Below are positions 40,490 to 45,261 of a stretch of 45,261 nucleotides of DNA, in pieces. Below the pieces are notes generated by a model. That model was not told where the DNA came from, searched no databases, and was given only the letters and a program-made list of their open reading frames with translations. Made by a program: the position numbers and the translations under genes. Position 1 is the first letter of the stretch; each line of letters opens with the position of its first letter. Source of the DNA: Dyella japonica DSM 16301 (GTDB taxonomy: Bacteria; Pseudomonadota; Gammaproteobacteria; Xanthomonadales; Rhodanobacteraceae); contig NZ_JPLA01000020.1 of assembly GCF_001010355.1 (NCBI RefSeq), positions 1-45,261 of the forward strand, read 5' to 3'.

Positions 40490-42904
40490 ATGCTGCTGAT
40501 TGGTTGGATCGTCGCCCTCGCCGTGTTCCTCGGCTTTGCCTTCGTGGGGCGCGGATGGCTGGCCTGGGTGCTGGCGCTGGCGGTGCTGTTCCTCACCTGG
40601 ATTGTTCGCGGGGTGGAATCGCCACTCCTTTTATATGGACTGCTATTTGCGGCAGCCTTGGTTGCATTGGTAACTGGTTTCGCGCCGCTGCGCCGCGCCC
40701 TGTTTGCCCGCAGCCTGCTGCCCATGCTCGGCAAGGTGATGCCGCGCCTGGGCGAGACCGAACGCATCGCGCTGGAAGCGGGCACGGTGTGGTGGGATGC
40801 GCAGATCTTCTCCGGCATGCCCGATTGGAATGCGCTGCTTCGCTTCGAATGCAAGCCGCTGAGTGAACGCGAACAGGCTTTCATGGACGGCCCGGTCACC
40901 CAGCTGTGCGCCATGCTCGATGACTGGCAGGTGGAGCAGCAGCGCGACCTGCCGCCCGAGGTGTGGGACTTCATCAAGCGCGAGCGTTTCTTCGGCATGG
41001 TGCTGCCCGAGACCTATGGCGGTCTGGGCATGTCCGAAATCGGCCATTCGCGCGTGGTCACGCGCATCGCCACGCGCTCGGTCGCGGCAGCGGTGACGGT
41101 GATGGTGCCCAACTCGCTCGGCCCGGGCGAATTGCTGCTGCACTACGGCACCGAGGAACAGAAGCGCCTCTCCCTGCCCCGCCTCGCCGACGGTCGCGAA
41201 GTGCCCTGCTTCGCGCTCACCGGACCCGAAGCCGGCTCCGATGCCGCGGCCACGCAATCCGAAGGCGTGGTCGAGCGCGGATTATGGAACGGTGAAGAGG
41301 TCATCGGCCTGCGCCTGAACTGGAACAAGCGATACATCACGCTGGCCCCCGTGGCCACGCTGATCGGCCTGGCGTTCCGCTTGAAGGATCCCGATGGCCT
41401 GCTTGGCGGCGCGGTGGATCGCGGCATCACCTGCGCGCTGATCTCGCGTGACCTGCCGGGCGTGGTGATCGGGCAGCATCACGATCCCATGGGCGTGCCG
41501 TTCGCCAATGGTCCGATCGTCGGCCACGACGTGTTCGTTCCGCTCGACGCGATCATCGGCGGCGTGGCACAGGCGGGCCATGGCTGGCGCATGTTGATGG
41601 AGAGCCTAGCGGCGGGCCGTTCCATTTCGTTGCCCGCGCTTGCCGTAGGTGCGGCACAGATGGCGACGCGCATCTGCGGCGCCTACGCCACGGTACGCGA
41701 GCAGTTCGACACGCCGATCGGCCGCTTCGAGGGCATCGAAGAACCGTTGGCGCGGATTGCCGGCCTGACTTATCTGATGACGGCCACGCGCACGCTCACC
41801 TGCGGCGCGCTCGATGCAGGCGAGAAACCCGCCGTGCTCGGCTCCATCGCCAAGGCCTATCTCACCGACGCGATGCGTACCGTGGTCAGCGATGCGATGG
41901 ACATCCGCGCCGGCGCCGCGATCCAGCGCGGCCCGCGCAATGCGCTCTCGCATATGTGGATGTCCGTGCCGATCGGCATCACGGTGGAAGGCGCCAACAT
42001 CCTCACCCGCTCGATGATCATCTATGGCCAGGGCGCCATCCGCTGCCATCCGTGGGTGCAGAAGCTGATCGATGCGATTGCCGCCAAGGACCTCAAGGCG
42101 GTCGACAGCAGCGCGTTCGGCTACATCAACTTCGTATTCACCCGCGGCGTGCGCGCCCTGCTGCTGGGCTTGAGCGGAGCGCGCCTGGCCAGGGCGCCGG
42201 ACAGCGAACTGGCGCGCCAGTACCAGCACCTCACGCGTTTCGCCTCGGCATTCGCGTTGGTGTCGGACACCTGCATGGCCACGCTGGGCGGCACGCTCAA
42301 GCGCCGCGAGAAGATTTCCGGACGCCTCGCCGATGCGCTGGCCTGGCAATACCTCGCCGCCGCCACGCTCAAGCGCTACCACGACGGCCCCAAGCTCGCC
42401 TCGCACTACGACCTGGCGCGATGGGGCGTCGCCCTGGCGCTTTATAGAACGCAGGAAGCATTGCGCGGCGTGCTGGACAACCTGCCCTCCGAGCTGGCGG
42501 CCAGCGTGGTCCGGCTGCTGGTGTTCCCACTGGGCGCGCGCTTCCAGCCGCCGTCTGATCGGCTGGGCCAACGCGCGGCGCGGGCCATCCTGGAAGATCG
42601 CGAAGCGCGCATCCACCTCACCGGCGACATCCACGTACCCGGCCCGAACGAGCCGGGACTGGGCCAGCTGGAAGCCGCGCTGGACAAGGCCGTGCGCGCC
42701 CTGCCGGTGGAGACCAAACTGCGCGATGCGATCCGAGCCGGCACGCTGGACCGCGCCGTCGGCGATGAGCTCGGCCAGCATGCGCTGGCTGCCGGCATCA
42801 TCACGCAGGCCGAGTTCGACGCGCTCAGCGAGGCGGACGAGGCACGCGACGCCGTGGTGCAGGTGGATGCCTTCGATCCGGACATCTACCGGCAGCTGCG
42901 TTGA
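40490..42904 (+). CDS. fadE: Acyl-CoA dehydrogenase FadE
   Basis: An 804-residue FAD enzyme catalysing the first step of fatty-acid beta-oxidation. It has the long FadE N-terminus with two membrane helices (about 1-60), followed by the acyl-CoA dehydrogenase core: PETYGGLGMSEIGHS, the FAD/substrate segment FALTGPEAGSDAAATQS, WNKRYITLAPVATL, and the C-terminal FAD domain with RISICGAYATVREQF-type and EGANILTRSMIIYGQGAIRCHPWV segments. AAGGAG precedes ATG 40490. A DegV-family gene follows on the same strand 121 bases downstream. Confidence 0.93.
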   Translation: MLLIGWIVALAVFLGFAFVGRGWLAWVLALAVLFLTWIVRGVESPLLLYGLLFAAALVALVTGFAPLRRALFARSLLPMLGKVMPRLGETERIALEAGTVWWDAQIFSGMPDWNALLRFECKPLSEREQAFMDGPVTQLCAMLDDWQVEQQRDLPPEVWDFIKRERFFGMVLPETYGGLGMSEIGHSRVVTRIATRSVAAAVTVMVPNSLGPGELLLHYGTEEQKRLSLPRLADGREVPCFALTGPEAGSDAAATQSEGVVERGLWNGEEVIGLRLNWNKRYITLAPVATLIGLAFRLKDPDGLLGGAVDRGITCALISRDLPGVVIGQHHDPMGVPFANGPIVGHDVFVPLDAIIGGVAQAGHGWRMLMESLAAGRSISLPALAVGAAQMATRICGAYATVREQFDTPIGRFEGIEEPLARIAGLTYLMTATRTLTCGALDAGEKPAVLGSIAKAYLTDAMRTVVSDAMDIRAGAAIQRGPRNALSHMWMSVPIGITVEGANILTRSMIIYGQGAIRCHPWVQKLIDAIAAKDLKAVDSSAFGYINFVFTRGVRALLLGLSGARLARAPDSELARQYQHLTRFASAFALVSDTCMATLGGTLKRREKISGRLADALAWQYLAAATLKRYHDGPKLASHYDLARWGVALALYRTQEALRGVLDNLPSELAASVVRLLVFPLGARFQPPSDRLGQRAARAILEDREARIHLTGDIHVPGPNEPGLGQLEAALDKAVRALPVETKLRDAIRAGTLDRAVGDELGQHALAAGIITQAEFDALSEADEARDAVVQVDAFDPDIYRQLR

Positions 42905-43025
42905 CCATGCCCGTGGCGACCTATCCAGCGAACCAAACCGCCCGGGCCCATGTCCCAACGGTCAGGGTCGGCACATGCGAGGGTGCGTGCTATGTTGGCC
43001 GCGCTTGTCATAGGGGAGTCACATT

Positions 43026-43970
43026 ATGCGGATGGGTATAGCGATCGATGCCGCCTGCGATCTGCCGCAGGCATTTCTGCAAAAGCACAACATCGCGGTG
43101 ATGCCCATCACCATCCGCATCGACGATGAAATCTTCATGGACAACCGCAACCAGGTCGAGCTGCATCGCTTCCTGGATCGCAACCTGGGCAGTCGCAGCC
43201 ACTCGGCCGAAACGATTCCCTGCTCCGTCGAAGACGTGCAGAAGCTGTTCCTCGACAAGCTGGTGCTGGAGCGGGACTGCGTGTTCTGCCTCACCATCAC
43301 CGCCACGCGCAGCGCCATCAACGACCATGTGGTCAAGGCCAGCTTCGCCGTGTTGAAGCACTACCGCGAAGTGCGCGAGAAGAACGGCCTCACCGGCCCG
43401 TTCCTGATGCGCGTGATCGACACCCGCACGCTGTTCGCCGGTTCGGGCCCGGCCATCGTCGAGGCCACGCGGCTGATCGATGCCGGCGAAGTGCCCGCCG
43501 CCATCCGCGAACGCCTCACCTATGTCGCCAACAATTCCTACGGCTACATGCTGCCGCGCGATCTCTACTACCTGCGTGCGCGCGCCAAGAAGAAAGGCGA
43601 CCGCAGCGTGGGCCTGGTCAGCGCCATGCTTGGCTCGGCGCTGGACATCAAGCCGCTGCTGCGCGGCTACCGCGGCGAGACCAGTCCCGTGGGCAAGGTG
43701 CGCGGCTTCGAGCACGGCGCGGAAACCTTGTTCAATTACACGGCCAAGCGCGTGCAGGCCGGCCTGCTGGTGCCTGCCGTATGCGTGAGCTATGGCGGCG
43801 ATCTGGCCGAACTGGCCAAGCTGCCCGGTTACGCCACGCTGCGCGCCGCCTGCGAGGAACGTGGCGTGGAACTGATGGAAGCACCCATGAGCATCACCGG
43901 CATGGTCAACGTGGGCGAAGGCGCGGTGACACTGGGCTTTGCCGCCGAGGAACACGTCGCCGAGTTCTGA
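43026..43970 (+). CDS. DegV-family protein, fatty-acid-binding type
   Basis: A 314-residue two-lobed protein. The N-terminal lobe opens with GIAIDAACDLPQAFLQKHNIAVMPITIRID, a DegV signature; SAETIPCSVEDVQKLF lies near residue 60, and LTITATRSAINDH, VIDTRTLFAGSGP and LLRGYRGETSPVGKVRG are further family blocks. DegV proteins bind fatty acids (as FakB, with kinase FakA). Being next to fadE fits a lipid-handling role, but no FakA-like gene is nearby. GGGGAG precedes the ATG. Cytoplasmic. Confidence 0.85.
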   Translation: MRMGIAIDAACDLPQAFLQKHNIAVMPITIRIDDEIFMDNRNQVELHRFLDRNLGSRSHSAETIPCSVEDVQKLFLDKLVLERDCVFCLTITATRSAINDHVVKASFAVLKHYREVREKNGLTGPFLMRVIDTRTLFAGSGPAIVEATRLIDAGEVPAAIRERLTYVANNSYGYMLPRDLYYLRARAKKKGDRSVGLVSAMLGSALDIKPLLRGYRGETSPVGKVRGFEHGAETLFNYTAKRVQAGLLVPAVCVSYGGDLAELAKLPGYATLRAACEERGVELMEAPMSITGMVNVGEGAVTLGFAAEEHVAEF

Positions 43971-43995
43971 GCGGGCGCGCCTCAGGAGGTTTTAC

Positions 43996-44628
43996 ATGAT
44001 CCGCCTGTGCATCCTCGCTTCACTCCTGCTGCTTGGCCTGCCGGTCATGGCGGGCACGGCGTATCAATGCACGGACGCGAACGGCAAGCTGACCTTCCAG
44101 GACAAACCCTGCAGCGCCAACCAGCGCCAACAGGTGCTGCAACTGGACGACTCCCAGCCCGTCACGCCACCGCCTCCCCCAGCGACCGACACGCCAACCT
44201 TCGAACCCGTACCGCCGCCACCGCCGCCGCCACAACCGATGGCTGCGCTGCCCCTCATGTACGGCTGCGTGCGCGCGACCGATGGCAAGCCCTATATGAG
44301 CGACAACGGTGACCCGCAGCCCTATCAGGTGCCCTACGGCATCCTCGGTGCGGGCTCGCTGCCGCTGTCGCAGGTCTACGGCGGCCCCAACGCCGCCGGC
44401 GCATCCGCCCCCGAACTCAATCGCGGACGCATCCGACCGGGCCTGATCGCCAATTACTATGTCTGGGTGCAGGACCAATGCCGCGAATTGACGCGCGCAG
44501 AAACCTGCCACGCCCTGCGCGATGCCTTCGACGAGAACGCCACCAAACTTCGCCGCGCCTTCAAGAGCGACCAGCCGCCACTGGAACAACGCGAGCGGGA
44601 ACTGCACGCGCAACTGCAGAACTGCTGA
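43996..44628 (+). CDS. Exported DUF4124-domain protein
   Basis: A 210-residue protein. The signal peptide (MIRLCILASLLLLGLPVMA) is followed by a DUF4124 domain (YQCTDANGKLTFQDKPCSANQRQQVL, about 23-48) with its cysteine pair, a proline-rich linker (about 55-80), and a C-terminal part with three or four cysteines (CVRATDGKPY, DQCRELT, ETCHALRD, LQNC). A strong AGGAGG site precedes ATG 43996. DUF4124 proteins are mostly periplasmic and of unknown role. Last gene before the gene-free end of the window. Confidence 0.8.
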   Translation: MIRLCILASLLLLGLPVMAGTAYQCTDANGKLTFQDKPCSANQRQQVLQLDDSQPVTPPPPPATDTPTFEPVPPPPPPPQPMAALPLMYGCVRATDGKPYMSDNGDPQPYQVPYGILGAGSLPLSQVYGGPNAAGASAPELNRGRIRPGLIANYYVWVQDQCRELTRAETCHALRDAFDENATKLRRAFKSDQPPLEQRERELHAQLQNC

Positions 44629-44681
44629 GCGAAGTTTGCGCAATGCCATGCAAGTGCGCGCCGCGCAAGGCGCGCAGCGAG

Positions 44682-44841
44682 TTGTCCACAGGGTTGCTAC
44701 CAGGGTTTCCCCAATGGCTGTGGAAAACACGCACCGCCCTGGTGAATGATTGCGCAGGATGCTGAAACTTGTGTGGTGGCAGGAGCTTGGGTCTTCTATC
44801 CACAGGCTTATGGGCTAGTGATCCACATAGGCTGTGGATAG
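44682..44841. promoter_or_regulatory. Cluster of DnaA-box-like 9-mers
   Basis: TTGTCCACA (44682, plus), TTTTCCACA (44719-44727, minus), CTATCCACA (44796, plus), TGATCCACA (44819, plus) and CTATCCACA (44833-44841, minus) lie within 160 bases; another, ATATCCACA, is at 45066. Most differ from TTWTNCACA at one position, and TTTTCCACA fits. The third and fifth form a perfect 10-bp inverted repeat (CTATCCACAG/CTGTGGATAG) around the fourth. No AT-rich unwinding element, dnaA, dnaN or rpmH is in view. The remaining gene-free DNA from 44629 shows nothing else but the two palindromic elements. Confidence 0.5.
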
Positions 44842-44959
44842 GAGCTGGCAGCTGCGGTCCGCACGAGTGATCTTCGCGCGACTGGTCGCCTGCAAGACGG
44901 CCTTCTTACCAACTATCGCGGCGCGGATGCCGCACCAGATCGAGCAACGCTCGCTTGTC

Positions 44960-45041
44960 TGTGGGAGCGCACCCTGTGCGCGACAAACCTACGGAGCAGT
45001 ACACCGCAACGTGGCTGTCGCGCACAGGGTGCGCTCCCACA
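44960..45041. repeat. Palindromic REP-like element, copy 4
   Basis: 82 bp. Outer arms TGTGGGAGCGCACC/GGTGCGCTCCCACA pair perfectly and inner ends GCGACA/TGTCGC pair. The G/C version of the variable outer position matches copy 1. Confidence 0.85.
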
Positions 45042-45089
45042 AGTAACCAACCTGTTCCGGATCCGATATCCACAACCCTGTGTACCCCT

Positions 45090-45170
45090 TGTAGGAGCGC
45101 ACCTTGTGCGCGACCGCAGCGCTGGGATGTACCGCTCCGTTGGCTGGTCGCGCACAAGTGCGCTCCTACA
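45090..45170. repeat. Palindromic REP-like element, copy 5
   Basis: 81 bp. Outer arms TGTAGGAGCGCAC/GTGCGCTCCTACA pair. The inner CCTTGTG/CACAAG differs from the CCCTGTG/CACAGGG of the other copies by matching changes on both arms, with a one-base deletion on the right. It lies 48 bases after copy 4, a tandem placement seen nowhere else in the window. Confidence 0.8.
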
Positions 45171-45261
45171 ACAAACCAACGCCCCGCACGGCAGGGTGTC
45201 ACCTGGCTCTTGATCCGGCTTTTGACCCTTCGGGGTCCCCGTATGACGCGGCGGGCGGGTG
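45171..45261. other. Gene-free end of the window
   Basis: No ORF of conviction. The final bases (TTTTGACCC, GGGGTCCCCGTATGACGC, GGCGGGCGGG) resemble GC-rich dispersed repeat DNA of Xanthomonadales, but there is too little sequence to define it. Confidence 0.4.

Noticed and set aside
44960..45170. Two adjacent palindromic elements as a possible CRISPR array
   Set aside because: Only two units of about 80 bp with long internal palindromes and unrelated loops; no short repeats with unique spacers of fixed length and no cas genes.
44629..45261. Chromosomal replication origin
   Set aside because: DnaA-box-like sites are present, but there is no AT-rich unwinding element and no dnaA, dnaN, rpmH or gyrB nearby, so I report only a DnaA-box cluster.

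Overview
The window is high-GC, densely packed gammaproteobacterial chromosome. The PhoP and PhoQ sequences, the KirBac channel, the TPR-sulfotransferases, the many LysR/MFS/SDR genes and the palindromic GGAGCGCACC...GGTGCGCTCC elements together suggest a Xanthomonadales member, most likely Rhodanobacteraceae (Dyella/Luteibacter/Rhodanobacter-like). This is inferred from protein resemblance, not from a database search. I see no rRNA, tRNA, prophage, IS transposase or CRISPR array.

Layout. 1-321: gene-free repeat region. 322-2718 (minus): operon of a PepSY-like periplasmic protein, phoP and phoQ. 2817-4868: divergent dusA and fpr. 5009-6615: an SDR gene and its divergent LysR regulator. 6703-13801: a small kinase-like protein, DUF456, a DUF885 peptidase-like exported protein, TfoX/HlyIII, an unknown exported protein, a C-rich hairpin pair that may be an sRNA, a tandem universal stress protein, a TonB protein and a small membrane protein. 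14016-16003: a cysteine-dioxygenase-like enzyme followed by an FAD/NAD(P)-binding oxidoreductase. 16047-20479: MFS exporter, PRISE-like reductase and MDR oxidoreductase in one minus-strand operon, divergent from a LysR gene, with a perfect T-N11-A palindrome between them. 20536-28504: cardiolipin synthase, a second MFS protein, nicotinamidase behind a duplicated micro-ORF leader, a CPxCG protein, a lipoprotein, a PIN protein, a YgjP-type metallopeptidase, a KirBac K+ channel and a quinone oxidoreductase.

28699-39165 is the most distinctive block. It holds a stand-alone sulfotransferase, a TPR-fused aspartyl/asparaginyl beta-hydroxylase, three TPR-fused sulfotransferases and a large TonB-dependent receptor whose transcript runs into one of the TPR-sulfotransferases. 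I read it as a candidate uncharacterised modification system (sulfation plus hydroxylation) linked to an outer-membrane receptor; the target is unknown.

39519-44628: a short-form AMP nucleosidase with a multi-hairpin 5' leader, divergent fadE, a DegV-family (fatty-acid-binding type) protein and a DUF4124 protein. 44629-45261 has no gene but carries a cluster of DnaA-box-like 9-mers, including a perfect 10-bp inverted pair, and two more palindromic elements.

Five palindromic elements of one family occur (4916, 6611, 21955, 44960, 45090). The three with genes on both sides all lie between convergent genes, and their arms show compensatory changes. Many long ORFs antisense to real genes are high-GC codon-bias artefacts and are left out.
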